Shown: positions 21,416 to 29,856 of the stretch, piece after piece
Layout of the letters: every line of letters begins with the position of its first letter
How positions within the stretch are numbered: position 1 is the first letter of the stretch
Origin: Paraburkholderia sp. PGU19
Lineage (GTDB): Bacteria; Pseudomonadota; Gammaproteobacteria; Burkholderiales; Burkholderiaceae
Assembly: GCF_013426915.1 (NCBI RefSeq)
Contig: NZ_AP023179.1
Span: 2,542,001-2,606,000, forward strand
Reading direction: 5' to 3'
Length of the DNA stretch: 64,000 nt
The notes under the pieces: generated by a model
Told to the model about the DNA's origin: nothing
Databases searched by the model: none
Seen by the model: only the letters and a program-made list of their open reading frames with translations
Made by a program: the position numbers and the translations under genes

Positions 21416-21441
21416 AAACGGCGCCTGCAAAGGCGCCGTTT
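21416..21441. terminator. Bidirectional terminator gluQ / rhlE
   Basis: Perfect 11-bp stem AAACGGCGCCT, loop GCAA, then its complement ending TTT. A-rich sequence lies on the left and T-rich sequence on the right, between the convergent gluQ and rhlE genes. Confidence 0.85.
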
Positions 21442-21494
21442 CTGTTTGAGACCATCGCCGCCCGCGCAAAAACGCGAACAGCAGCGGCACGACG

Positions 21495-22952
21495 TCAGTT
21501 CGAAGGCGTTGTCTTGCGCGGCATGCCGAAGCCGCCCAGCAGCGCGGCGAGCGGCTGCTTCGACGCAGGCTTCTGCGGCGCAGCGGGCGCTTCATCGCGC
21601 TTGGCAGCAGCCGACACCGCCGAAGGCGACGGCTCATACGGCTTCAGGAAGAAATCGTCGACAGGTTGCTGACGATGGTGCGTCCCATGCGGACGCTCGT
21701 GCGCGCCTGTCGTGCGACGGCGGCTGCCGCCGCGATCGTCGCGCTCGCGCCGCGCGCCGCGCTCGTCGTGGTGATGACGTACGGGCGTATCGACGGTCAG
21801 GCGCTGCACGTCGAGCGGCCGCTTGATCAGCTTTTCGATGTCGGCCAGCTGCTTGCGCTCGTTCGGGCTGAACAGCGACAGCGCGTCGCCCGATGCGCCC
21901 GCGCGGCCCGTCCGGCCGATCCGGTGCACGTAGTCTTCCGCGTTGAACGGCAGATCGAAGTTGATCACGGCGGGTAACTCGGCGATGTCGAGACCGCGCG
22001 CCGCCACGTCCGTCGCGACGAGCGCTTCGATCTCACCGCGCTTGAACGCGTCGAGCGCCTGCATGCGTTCGCTCTGCGTACGGTCGCCGTGAATCGCCGT
22101 GGCGACCACGCCGTCGCGCTCCAGCTGACGCGCAAGACGGCTCGCGCCGATCTTGCTGTTGCAGAACACGATCACCTGCTTGAGGCCGCGCTCGCGGATC
22201 AGTTTCACGACGGCGCCCGTCTTGTCGCCCTCGGCCACTTCGTAGACGATCTGCGTGACGTTGGTCGCCGTCGAATTGCTGCGCGCCACTTCGATCGTCT
22301 GCGGATTGCGCAGATACGTGGACGCTAGCTTCTTGATTTCGGGCGAGAACGTCGCCGAGAACAGCAGCGTCTGACGCTCGGCGGGAAGCAGGTTCAGGAT
22401 GCGCTGCAGGTCGGGCAGGAAGCCCATGTCGAGCATCCGGTCGGCTTCGTCGAGCACGAGGATCTGCACCTGGCCGAGATTGGCCGTCTTCTGCTGCACG
22501 TGATCGAGCAGGCGTCCCGGCGTCGCGATCAGGATTTCGACGCCGCGCCGCAGTTCCGCCGATTGCGGATTCATGTCGACGCCGCCGAACACGACGGCGC
22601 TGCGCAGCGACGTGTGCTTGGCGTACGCCTGCACGTTCGCGGCGACCTGGTCGGCCAGTTCGCGCGTCGGCGTGAGGATCAGCGCGCGGACCGGATGGCG
22701 GGCCGGCGACGCGCTCGTGCTGGCGAGCGGCAGCAGACGCTGGATGATCGGCAGCGAGAAGCCCGCCGTCTTGCCCGTCCCGGTCTGCGCGGCGCCCATC
22801 ACGTCCCGGCCGCCCAGTACAACAGGGATCGCCTCGGCCTGGATCGGCGTCGGCGTCGTGTAGCCCTGTTCCGCGATGGCTTTGAGAATGTCGGCATGCA
22901 GGCCGAACTGGTCGAAGGTCGCGTTGGTAGGCGTGGTTGCTGTGTCGGACAT
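21495..22952 (-). CDS. rhlE: DEAD-box RNA helicase, RhlE type
   Basis: ATP-dependent RNA helicase of 485 residues, probably acting in ribosome assembly or RNA decay. It has the Q-motif region FDQFGLHADILKAIAEQGYT, Walker A AAQTGTGKTAGFSLP, the DEAD box VLDEADRMLDMGFLPD, the SAT motif LLFSATFSPEIK, and motif VI YVHRIGRTGRAGASG. The basic, low-complexity C-terminal tail of about 110 residues (Arg/His/Asp-rich, then Ala/Pro-rich) is typical of RhlE-like helicases and probably gives non-specific RNA binding. MSDTATTP was chosen as start; an upstream in-frame codon would add 17 residues. Confidence 0.93.
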   Translation of the reverse strand: MSDTATTPTNATFDQFGLHADILKAIAEQGYTTPTPIQAEAIPVVLGGRDVMGAAQTGTGKTAGFSLPIIQRLLPLASTSASPARHPVRALILTPTRELADQVAANVQAYAKHTSLRSAVVFGGVDMNPQSAELRRGVEILIATPGRLLDHVQQKTANLGQVQILVLDEADRMLDMGFLPDLQRILNLLPAERQTLLFSATFSPEIKKLASTYLRNPQTIEVARSNSTATNVTQIVYEVAEGDKTGAVVKLIRERGLKQVIVFCNSKIGASRLARQLERDGVVATAIHGDRTQSERMQALDAFKRGEIEALVATDVAARGLDIAELPAVINFDLPFNAEDYVHRIGRTGRAGASGDALSLFSPNERKQLADIEKLIKRPLDVQRLTVDTPVRHHHDERGARRERDDRGGSRRRTTGAHERPHGTHHRQQPVDDFFLKPYEPSPSAVSAAAKRDEAPAAPQKPASKQPLAALLGGFGMPRKTTPSN

Positions 22953-23402
22953 GGTGGCTTTCGCTAAAAATGCGCCTGCGCTTTGCCGCTTGCGCGTTGC
23001 CAAAGGCGGCCGCGGGGGCGTCCGCTCAGATTGTTTCTGCAGCTTCTTCTGCAGCGGCCGCGGCCGCGGAGGGCATCAGGACATCAGGATGAAGGCGGAG
23101 CCACGGCGTTCCGCACAAGGCCCGATCTCGCATCGGCATATAGCAGCGAGTGTCGGTAAACATGCGGCCGGCTCCGGCCGGCGGAAACATCCGCCGGAAA
23201 GGGCGGCATTGTAGCACTTCGGCACTAATACCCATGGCGCGTGCGCGGAGTTTCTGCTTGTCGCGCCCGCGCCGTCACGAAAACGGCATATTTCAAGCAG
23301 GGACGGACCATAGCCGACGCGGGCAGCGTAGACGCGCAACGAGTCAATCTGGTGACAGCGCGCCGACGTACGCCTGACGCCGCCCCGCTAAAGTCAATCC
23401 GT
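22953..23402. other. Intergenic region upstream of rhlE
   Basis: 450 bases without a supported gene. It should carry the leftward rhlE promoter and a possibly long leader. It holds a perfect 8-bp hairpin (CCGGCGGA-AACA-TCCGCCGG, 23178-23197) next to a GGCCGG repeat, and two CTGCAG sites flanking CTTCTT. Open frames here look like GC-rich noise. Confidence 0.5.
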
Positions 23403-24839
23403 TCACCACGTTTCGCGCATTACCATCAACCGCAGCTCCGTCATGTCCTCGATCGCGTAGCGGATGCCTTCGCGCCCAAGCCCCGAGTCCTTGACGCCAC
23501 CATACGGCATATTGTCGACGCGGAACGACGGCACATCGTTGATGACCACGCCGCCCACTTCGAGTTCATCCCAGGCCTGATGCGCGTGCGCGAGCGAATC
23601 TGTGAAAATGCCCGCCTGCAGGCCGAAGTCGCTGTCGTTGACGGTCGCGAGCGCACTTTTGAAGTCGTCGAACTTTTCGAGGATCGCCACCGGCCCGAAC
23701 GCCTCCTTCCGATACAAATCGGTATCGCGCCCAACGTTTTCCAGCAGCGTCGCCTCGAACATCGCGCCGTCCACCTTGCCGCCCGCGACGATCTGCGCGC
23801 CCGCCTTCACCGCGCCTTCCATCCAACCCGCGAGCCGCCGCGACTCCGACTCGGAGATCATCGGCCCGACGAAAGTCTTTTCGTCCTTCGGATCGCCCAT
23901 TTTCAGCGACTTCGTCTTCGCGATCAGCTTCTCGCGCAGCGCGTCGTACAGCGACGCATGCGCGAGAATCCGCTGCACGCCGATGCAGCTTTGCCCCGAC
24001 TGATAGAACGCGCCGAACGCGAGCCGGTCGACGACGTAATCGAGCTTGTCGCGCTGGTCGCCATCGACGATCGCGGCCGCGTTGCCGCCCAGTTCCAGAA
24101 TGACCTTCTTCTTGCCAGCCTTCGCTTTCAGGTCCCAGCCGACGGCGGGCGAACCCGTAAATGACAGCAGCTTGAAGCGTTCATCCGTGGTGAAGAGATC
24201 GGCGCCGTCGCGATGCGCGGGCAGCACCGAGAAGGCGCCTTTCGGCAGATCGGTTTCCGCGAGCACTTCGCCGATGATCAACGCGCCGATGGGCGTGCGG
24301 CTCGCGGGCTTCAGCACGAACGGGACGCCCGCCGCCAGCGCCGGCGCGACCTTGTGCGCGGCCAGATTCAACGGAAAGTTGAACGGCGAGATGAACGAGC
24401 ACGGCCCGATCGGCACCCGCTTCACATAAGCGTGGTAGCCCTTCGCGCGCGGCGAGATTTCCAGATTGACGATGTCGCCGTCGATGCGTACCGACTCTTC
24501 CGCCGCGACCTTGAACGTATCGATCAGCCGCGTGACCTCGCCGCGCGAATCGTTGATCGGCTTGCCCGCTTCGATGCACAGCGCCATCGCCATCTCGTCG
24601 AAGCGCTCGCGAAAGCGCTTCACGCAATGTTCGAGCACGGCCTGACGCTTGAACGGCGGGAACGCGCGCATCGCGGGCATCGATTCGGCGGCGAGACCGA
24701 TCGCTTTATCGATTGCCTTGGCGTCGGCGAGCGCGACGCGCGTCGCCACTTCGCCGCTGAACTTGTCGGTGACTTCGAGATCGGTGTTCGCGGCGACCGC
24801 AACGTTGGCGAGATAGTACGGGTAACTCTTCTGCAACAT
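23403..24839 (-). CDS. NAD(P)-dependent aldehyde dehydrogenase
   Basis: 478-residue ALDH superfamily enzyme that oxidises an unidentified aldehyde to the acid. The catalytic cysteine is Cys285 in GQSCIGVQR and the general base is Glu249 in ILELGGNAA. The nucleotide-binding FTGSPAVGWDLK and FNFPLNLAAHKVAPALA blocks are present, as is the C-terminal PYGGVKDSGLGREG. The start MLQKSYPYYL follows AAGGAGAACGAGTC. The stop of the ThDP enzyme gene is 91 bases upstream in the same direction, so the two are likely one transcript, and the ThDP product may be the ALDH substrate. Sequence resembles the lactaldehyde/phosphonoacetaldehyde/GAPN-like ALDH groups, which does not fix the substrate. Confidence 0.88.
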   Translation of the reverse strand: MLQKSYPYYLANVAVAANTDLEVTDKFSGEVATRVALADAKAIDKAIGLAAESMPAMRAFPPFKRQAVLEHCVKRFRERFDEMAMALCIEAGKPINDSRGEVTRLIDTFKVAAEESVRIDGDIVNLEISPRAKGYHAYVKRVPIGPCSFISPFNFPLNLAAHKVAPALAAGVPFVLKPASRTPIGALIIGEVLAETDLPKGAFSVLPAHRDGADLFTTDERFKLLSFTGSPAVGWDLKAKAGKKKVILELGGNAAAIVDGDQRDKLDYVVDRLAFGAFYQSGQSCIGVQRILAHASLYDALREKLIAKTKSLKMGDPKDEKTFVGPMISESESRRLAGWMEGAVKAGAQIVAGGKVDGAMFEATLLENVGRDTDLYRKEAFGPVAILEKFDDFKSALATVNDSDFGLQAGIFTDSLAHAHQAWDELEVGGVVINDVPSFRVDNMPYGGVKDSGLGREGIRYAIEDMTELRLMVMRETW

Positions 24840-24930
24840 GACTCGTTCTCCTTGATCGCAATCGGCTGACACAGCGAACATCAGCAGCAAACACCGCGCC
24901 GCGCGCCGAACAAGAAAGACAACGCAACGC

Positions 24931-26583
24931 TCAAAGCTGCGCCGAAAGCCGCTTGATCTCGCGATTCAGCACGCGCTCGTTGTCGGAGTAATCGATCGGC
25001 ACGTCGATCACATGCACGCCCGGCGTCGCGAAGCACTCGCGCACGAGCGGCGCGAGTTCCGCCGCCGCTGCCACGCGGTGCCCTTGCGCGCCATAGCTCT
25101 TCGCGTAGTCGACGAAATCGGGGTTCTGAAGCGTCATCCCATAGTCGGGGAAGTTCATGTTCTCCTGCTTCCAGCGGATCATGCCGAACGCGTCGTCGCG
25201 CACGATCAGCACGACGAGATCGAGCTTCATCCGCACGGCCGTCTCCAGTTCCTGCGAGTTCATCATGAAGCCGCCGTCGCCGCACACGGCCATCACATTG
25301 CGCTCGGGATGCACGATCTTGGTCGCGATCGCCGACGGCAGCCCCGCGCCCATCGACGCAAGCGCGTTGTCGAGCAGCAGCGAGTTCGGCTCATGCGCGC
25401 GGTAATAGCGCGCGAACCAGATCTTGTACATGCCGTTGTCGAGACAGATGATGCCGTCGACGGGCATCGTCTCGTACACGTCATGAACGACGCGCACCGG
25501 GTACATCGGGAAGCGGTCGTCGTGCTGGCCCTTCGCCAGATGCGCTTCGAAATGCTCCTTGATCTCCTTGAAGCGCGCGAAGTCCCAATGCTCGCCTTTG
25601 CCTTGCAGCGCTTCTTTCATCTGCCAGACGGCGTTCGCGATATCGCCGACCACTTCGATCTGCGGAAAGTACACGGTGTCCACTTCGGCGCCGAGAAAGT
25701 TGACGTGGATCACGGTTTTCTCGCCCGCGTCGGCGCCGCGCATGAAGAACGGCGGCTTTTCGATCACATCGTGGCCGACGTTGATGATGCAGTCCGCGTG
25801 ATCGATCGCGCGATGCACGAAGTCGCCGTCCGACAATGTCGCGTTGCCGAGCCACAGCGGATGCGATTCGTCGATCACGCCCTTGCCCATCTGTGTGGTG
25901 AAGAACGGGATGCCGATCTGGTCGACGAACTCGCGCAGCATCTTGCGCGTGGTCTTGCGATTGCCGCCCGCGCCGATCATCAGCAACGGATGCTTTGCCT
26001 CGACGATCGCCTTGACTGCGTGTGCGACAGCCTTTTCCTCTGCGACGGGACGGCGGCTGTAGCTCTTCGGAATTGGCTTGCCGTCGCCCTCTTCGTGCGC
26101 GACGTCTTCGGGCAGTTCGAGATGGGTGGCGCCAGGCCGCTCTTCCTCGGCCTGACGGAACGCCTCGCGCACCGACGCGGGAATATTGGCGATCGACACG
26201 ATCTGCCGTGTGTACTTGGTGAGCGGCTCCATCATCCGCACCACGTCGACGATCTGGAAATGGCCCTGCTTGCTCGACTTGATCGGCTTCTGGCCGGTGA
26301 CCATCAGCATCGGCATCGCGCCGAGCTGCGCATACGCGGCGGCCGTCACGAAGTTGGTCGCGCCGGGGCCGAGGGTCGCGAGACACACGCCCGTGCGCCC
26401 CGTCAGACGGCCGTAGGTTGCGGCCATGAAGCCCGCTGCCTGTTCATGGCGGGTCAGCACGAGCTTGATTCTGGAGCGGCGCAGCGATTCGAGGAGATCG
26501 AGATTTTCTTCGCCGGGAATGCCGAACACGTACTCGACGCCTTCAGCCTCCAGCGATTTGACGAACAGATCCGATGCTTTCAT
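24931..26583 (-). CDS. Acetolactate-synthase-like ThDP-dependent enzyme
   Basis: 550-residue pyruvate-oxidase/acetolactate-synthase family protein. The N-terminal Pyr domain has FGIPGEENLDLLESL and the cofactor-activating Glu47 in TRHEQAAGFMAATYGRL. The central domain follows, then a PP domain with VMAVCGDGGFMMNSQELE. The ThDP/Mg motif ends RDDAFGMIRWKQEN, so the usual second Asn is Asp. No regulatory small-subunit gene is adjacent, arguing against the biosynthetic IlvIH type. A catabolic AlsS-like acetolactate synthase or a 2-oxoacid decarboxylase/carboligase are both possible. It is paired with the downstream ALDH gene. The start MKASDLFVKSLEAEG has only a weak ribosome binding site. Confidence 0.85.
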   Translation of the reverse strand: MKASDLFVKSLEAEGVEYVFGIPGEENLDLLESLRRSRIKLVLTRHEQAAGFMAATYGRLTGRTGVCLATLGPGATNFVTAAAYAQLGAMPMLMVTGQKPIKSSKQGHFQIVDVVRMMEPLTKYTRQIVSIANIPASVREAFRQAEEERPGATHLELPEDVAHEEGDGKPIPKSYSRRPVAEEKAVAHAVKAIVEAKHPLLMIGAGGNRKTTRKMLREFVDQIGIPFFTTQMGKGVIDESHPLWLGNATLSDGDFVHRAIDHADCIINVGHDVIEKPPFFMRGADAGEKTVIHVNFLGAEVDTVYFPQIEVVGDIANAVWQMKEALQGKGEHWDFARFKEIKEHFEAHLAKGQHDDRFPMYPVRVVHDVYETMPVDGIICLDNGMYKIWFARYYRAHEPNSLLLDNALASMGAGLPSAIATKIVHPERNVMAVCGDGGFMMNSQELETAVRMKLDLVVLIVRDDAFGMIRWKQENMNFPDYGMTLQNPDFVDYAKSYGAQGHRVAAAAELAPLVRECFATPGVHVIDVPIDYSDNERVLNREIKRLSAQL

Positions 26584-26825
26584 GGGAAGTCTCGCTTGAC
26601 GAACGAACGCAGACCGGGCCGCTACAACACTGGCAACGCAGGCAACGGCACGCGGACAAGGATGATCGAAGACGATGACAGCCGCGCCGATGCATCGAAA
26701 CGGGGCGCGGCCTGTGCGTGGCACACAGCTTACTACCGGAGGCGAAAACGTGTTGTTTCACGCGCACGCGGCCGGGACGTGCAGCGCGTCACGCAGCGTA
26801 AGTGAAATTGCGCAAAGGCAAACGA

Positions 26826-27197
26826 TCAGCGGACGATCGTCACGCAGTCGGACAGCAACGGCGGCGCGTCCTCGCCGAGCGTCGCGTCATAGAGCGTGGC
26901 TTGCGGGCCCTTGGTCCACCACGTGTAGCTGCCCGCCTGATACTTCGCACCGGAGCCGGACAGCACGTTGACGAACAGCATCTGCCGGCCCTTCACCGGC
27001 AACACCGCGAAGCTCTGACCGTTGGTCGCGTTCAGATAGGTGACCTGCAAGATGCGGCCCGTCGCGCACGTGTATTTCTGCATCACGCGATGCGAAGTGC
27101 GGATATCGGGCAATGGCAGCATCTCAGCGGCGCGGGCCACGCCCGACGCAGCGACGAACGCCAGCACGCCCACTGATGCAACCCACCGTCTGCTCAT
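26826..27197 (-). CDS. Periplasmic C-type lysozyme inhibitor (PliC/MliC domain)
   Basis: 123-residue protein with an Sec signal peptide (MSRRWVASVGVLAFVAASG, cleavage probably after ARA) and no lipobox. The mature part has the MliC pattern: YTCATGRILQVTYLNATNGQ, FAVLPVKGRQMLFVN, the diagnostic SGSGAKYQAGSYTWWTKG, and a C-terminal Cys in LLSDCVTIVR able to pair with the early Cys. Known MliC/PliC proteins block host lysozyme by inserting this SGxxY loop into the active site. The lack of lipobox suggests the soluble PliC form. It lies next to a small lipoprotein gene on the same strand. Confidence 0.8.
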   Translation of the reverse strand: MSRRWVASVGVLAFVAASGVARAAEMLPLPDIRTSHRVMQKYTCATGRILQVTYLNATNGQSFAVLPVKGRQMLFVNVLSGSGAKYQAGSYTWWTKGPQATLYDATLGEDAPPLLSDCVTIVR

Positions 27198-27281
27198 CGA
27201 ATGCCTCGCTTCCTGACGCCCTTTCGTTATGACCGCGCGACCCTGCCGAAGTTTGCGGATCATGGATCGCTCATGTATGAC

Positions 27282-27485
27282 TTACGGATCGATCACGTCG
27301 GCGCATGCATCGGTCGGCGCGGCGGCCACGTGGCCGACCCCGGGAACGATCTTGAGTCCCGCAGAGGCGATGCGGCATGGCGCAGCGGCCAGCCCGCAGC
27401 CGCTCAACGCCGTCATCGACACCAACGCCGATGCGAGCAGCGCGATGCGCCGGGCGACCTTGCTGCCTGACTGTCTGGCTTTCAC
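27282..27485 (-). CDS. Small lipoprotein, DUF6726-like
   Basis: 67-residue predicted lipoprotein. The GTG at 27485 follows AAGGAG with 8 bases spacing, better supported than the ATG 9 codons upstream (27512). The signal sequence RRIALLASALVSMTALSGCG ends in the lipobox LSGC. The mature part is short, with Cys, Gly and Val-rich sequence (KIVPGVGHVAAAPTDACADVIDP). The resemblance to the DUF6726 family is from pattern memory. Function is unknown. It is 85 bases upstream of the PliC-like gene and downstream of purT, all on the minus strand. Confidence 0.7.
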   Translation of the reverse strand: MKARQSGSKVARRIALLASALVSMTALSGCGLAAAPCRIASAGLKIVPGVGHVAAAPTDACADVIDP

Positions 27486-27552
27486 GCACACCGCTCCTTG
27501 CCCGCTACACATTCAATCCGCAACAACCGCGACAGGCGAACCGCCCGCGTTG

Positions 27553-28767
27553 TTACCTCGCCGAGACCGGCTTGACAGCGGCAGCCGCCTGCTTGGCGCG
27601 CTGCAGCGCTTCGCCGATATCGCTGCCCGTTGCGAGCGCCACGCCCATGCGGCGCTTGACGAAGCTCTCGGGCTTGCCGAACAGGCGCAGGTCCGCGCCC
27701 GGCACGGCGAGCGCCTGCGCGACGCCTTCGAACGCGATGCCCGTCTCGTCGAGCCCGCCGTAGATCACGGCCGACGCGCCCGGCGCGCGCAAGGTCGTAT
27801 CGACAGGCAAGCCGAGAATGGCTCGGGCGTGCAACTCGAACTCGGAGAAACGCTGCGATGCGAGCGTCACGAGCCCGGTGTCATGCGGACGCGGGCTGAC
27901 CTCCGAAAACCATACGTCATCGCCGCGCACGAAAAGTTCCACGCCGAACAGGCCCCGGCCGCCGAGCGCCGTCGTCACCTTGTCGGCGATGTCTCGCGAG
28001 CGTTCGAGCGCGCGCGGGCTCATCGGCTGCGGCTGCCACGATTCGACGTAGTCGCCCGCGACCTGCACGTGGCCGATCGGCTCGCAGAAACAGGTGGCCG
28101 TCTGCTGGGTCGCGGAATCGATCGCGCGCACGGTCAGCTGCGTGATCTCGTATTCGAAGTTGATGAACCCTTCGACGATCACGCGCCCGTGATTCACCCG
28201 GCCGCCCGCCATCGCGTATTGCCATGCGGGCTCGACATCGGCGTCGCTGCGCAGCACCGACTGTCCCTTGCCCGATGACGACATCACCGGCTTCACGACG
28301 CACGGATAACCGACCTTCGCGATGCCCGCCTTCAGTTCGTCGATCGAATCGGCGAACGCGTACGGCGAGGTGGGCAGGCCGAGTTCCTCGGCGGCGAGGC
28401 GGCGGATGCCTTCGCGGTTCATCGTCAGTTGCGTGGCGCGCGCGGTCGGGATCACTTCGGCGACGCCTTCCGTTTCGATCGCGGCCAGTGCATCCGTGGC
28501 GATCGCCTCGATCTCCGGCACGATCAGATGCGGGCGCTCTTTTTCGACGAGCGCGCGCAACGCCTTCGCGTCAGTCATGTCGATCACGTGCGAGCGGTGC
28601 GCGACCTGATGCCCCGGCGCGTTCGGATAACGGTCGACCGCGATCACTTCGACGCCCAGCCGTTGCAGCGCGATGATCACTTCCTTGCCCAGTTCGCCTG
28701 CGCCGAGCAGCATGACGCGCGTAGCCGAGGTCGAAAGCGGTGTGCCGATGCGTTGGCCGATCATCAT
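27553..28767 (-). CDS. purT: Formate-dependent phosphoribosylglycinamide formyltransferase
   Basis: GAR transformylase 2, which makes formyl-GAR from GAR, formate and ATP in purine synthesis and so bypasses folate-dependent PurN. The 404-residue ATP-grasp protein has the N-terminal [20 protein letters not shown] and [19 protein letters not shown], then the ATP-grasp segments [20 protein letters not shown] and [20 protein letters not shown] and the Arg/His block [14 protein letters not shown]. Tandem ATG codons follow a TGGAG site; the first was taken. purD, the preceding pathway step, is 25 kb away, so there is no purine operon here. Confidence 0.96.
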   Translation of the reverse strand: MMIGQRIGTPLSTSATRVMLLGAGELGKEVIIALQRLGVEVIAVDRYPNAPGHQVAHRSHVIDMTDAKALRALVEKERPHLIVPEIEAIATDALAAIETEGVAEVIPTARATQLTMNREGIRRLAAEELGLPTSPYAFADSIDELKAGIAKVGYPCVVKPVMSSSGKGQSVLRSDADVEPAWQYAMAGGRVNHGRVIVEGFINFEYEITQLTVRAIDSATQQTATCFCEPIGHVQVAGDYVESWQPQPMSPRALERSRDIADKVTTALGGRGLFGVELFVRGDDVWFSEVSPRPHDTGLVTLASQRFSEFELHARAILGLPVDTTLRAPGASAVIYGGLDETGIAFEGVAQALAVPGADLRLFGKPESFVKRRMGVALATGSDIGEALQRAKQAAAAVKPVSAR

Positions 28768-29121
28768 GGAAGCTCCAGAGAATTTGTGACAAAAAGCGGG
28801 TGGAATGAATGACTGCGCCGATGTTAACATGCGCGGCCCCTGCGGCTACGCCCGCCGCGTGCCGATAACCCGTGTTGAGAGTGCGTCGTGGGCGACGTTG
28901 CCGGCCGTGCTGTCAGGCCGCCAGGGCGGCGTCCGGCCATGCCGGCGAAACCCCACGAAACGGACTGCAACCGCGGCGCGAACGGCGTCGTCGCGGCAAC
29001 CCTACGTTTTGCCTGTGCCGCCTATGTCGCTTATGCCGTTTATCACCCGCGTTTGCGCTCGCATGCGGCAAGCGTAGTGCGATACCCTTACGCCTTCGCC
29101 AGTTTAGAGAGGAACGACGAT
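28768..29121. other. Divergent intergenic region purT / META lipoprotein
   Basis: 354 bases with no gene I can support. It should hold both divergent promoters. A palindromic GTTAAC lies at about 28823-28828 near the purT side. No PurR-like or other known operator could be confirmed. Confidence 0.4.
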
Positions 29122-29730
29122 ATGCAGCCCACGTCCGCCACGCCACGCGACGCACGCACGAGCGCCAACCCCGACGCATCGTCGAATGCACCTGACACGG
29201 CTGCGCGCGTGTCGCTGCGCCGGCGCGCGGGTTATGCGCTGGCCGTCGTGTCGATGGCCGCGTCACTGTCCATGCTCGTCGCCGCCTGCTCGATGCCGAA
29301 ACACGCTGACACGGAAGCCCCGCCGCCCGATCCGTTCAACCCGGCGGCCACGCAACTGCTCGACAACACCGACTGGCAACTCAGCAGCTGGAAGCTCGCC
29401 TCGGGCAGCACGCGCGAGGTGCCGGGCGGCGCGAGCGGCGAACCCATCACGCTCGTGCTGTCGACGGAAACAGGCATGCGCCGCGCCAGCGGCTTCTCCG
29501 GCTGCAACCGCTACACAGGCACGTACATGCTCAAGGACGGCAAGCTGAACTTCGGGCCGCTCGCGGGTACGCGCATGGCGTGCGCGACGCCGGGTGGCAA
29601 CATCGAAGGCGCATATCTCGGCGCGCTTGCGCATGTCGAGCGCTCGGCCGTCGATATGCGCAAGCCGCAGCAACTTCAGTTGATCCTCGATAACGGCGAC
29701 ACGCTCGTGTTCGCGCGGCGCGGCCAATGA
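29122..29730 (+). CDS. META domain-containing lipoprotein (HslJ-like)
   Basis: 202-residue envelope protein. The ATG follows GAGAGGAACGACGAT. The signal region RRRAGYALAVVSMAASLSM ends in the lipobox LVAAC with Cys56, so the N-region of about 30 residues is unusually long. A GTG at 29209 would give a normal signal length but has no ribosome binding site. The mature part has a META domain: LLDNTDWQLSSWKLASG, ASGFSGCNRYTGTYMLKDGK and GPLAGTRMACATPGG. META/HslJ proteins are linked to heat and antibiotic stress, with no known enzymatic activity. It is followed by ftsK after 126 bases. Confidence 0.88.
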   Translation: MQPTSATPRDARTSANPDASSNAPDTAARVSLRRRAGYALAVVSMAASLSMLVAACSMPKHADTEAPPPDPFNPAATQLLDNTDWQLSSWKLASGSTREVPGGASGEPITLVLSTETGMRRASGFSGCNRYTGTYMLKDGKLNFGPLAGTRMACATPGGNIEGAYLGALAHVERSAVDMRKPQQLQLILDNGDTLVFARRGQ

Positions 29731-29764
29731 CCGCGTGGCCGGCGAACGTCGACCGTACAGGGAC

Positions 29765-29781
29765 GCCGCGCACTGCGCGGC
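29765..29781. other. Short perfect hairpin between META gene and ftsK
   Basis: GCCGCGC-ACT-GCGCGGC, a 7-bp stem with a 3-base loop and no T run. It may weaken read-through from the META gene into ftsK. The evidence is slight. Confidence 0.3.
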
Positions 29782-29856
29782 ACTTGCTCGCGGATAGGGT
29801 CCGCTTTGCCCAGTTAAACTCGACAGGTCGCGCGTTCGCGCATCCGTCATTCGTTG

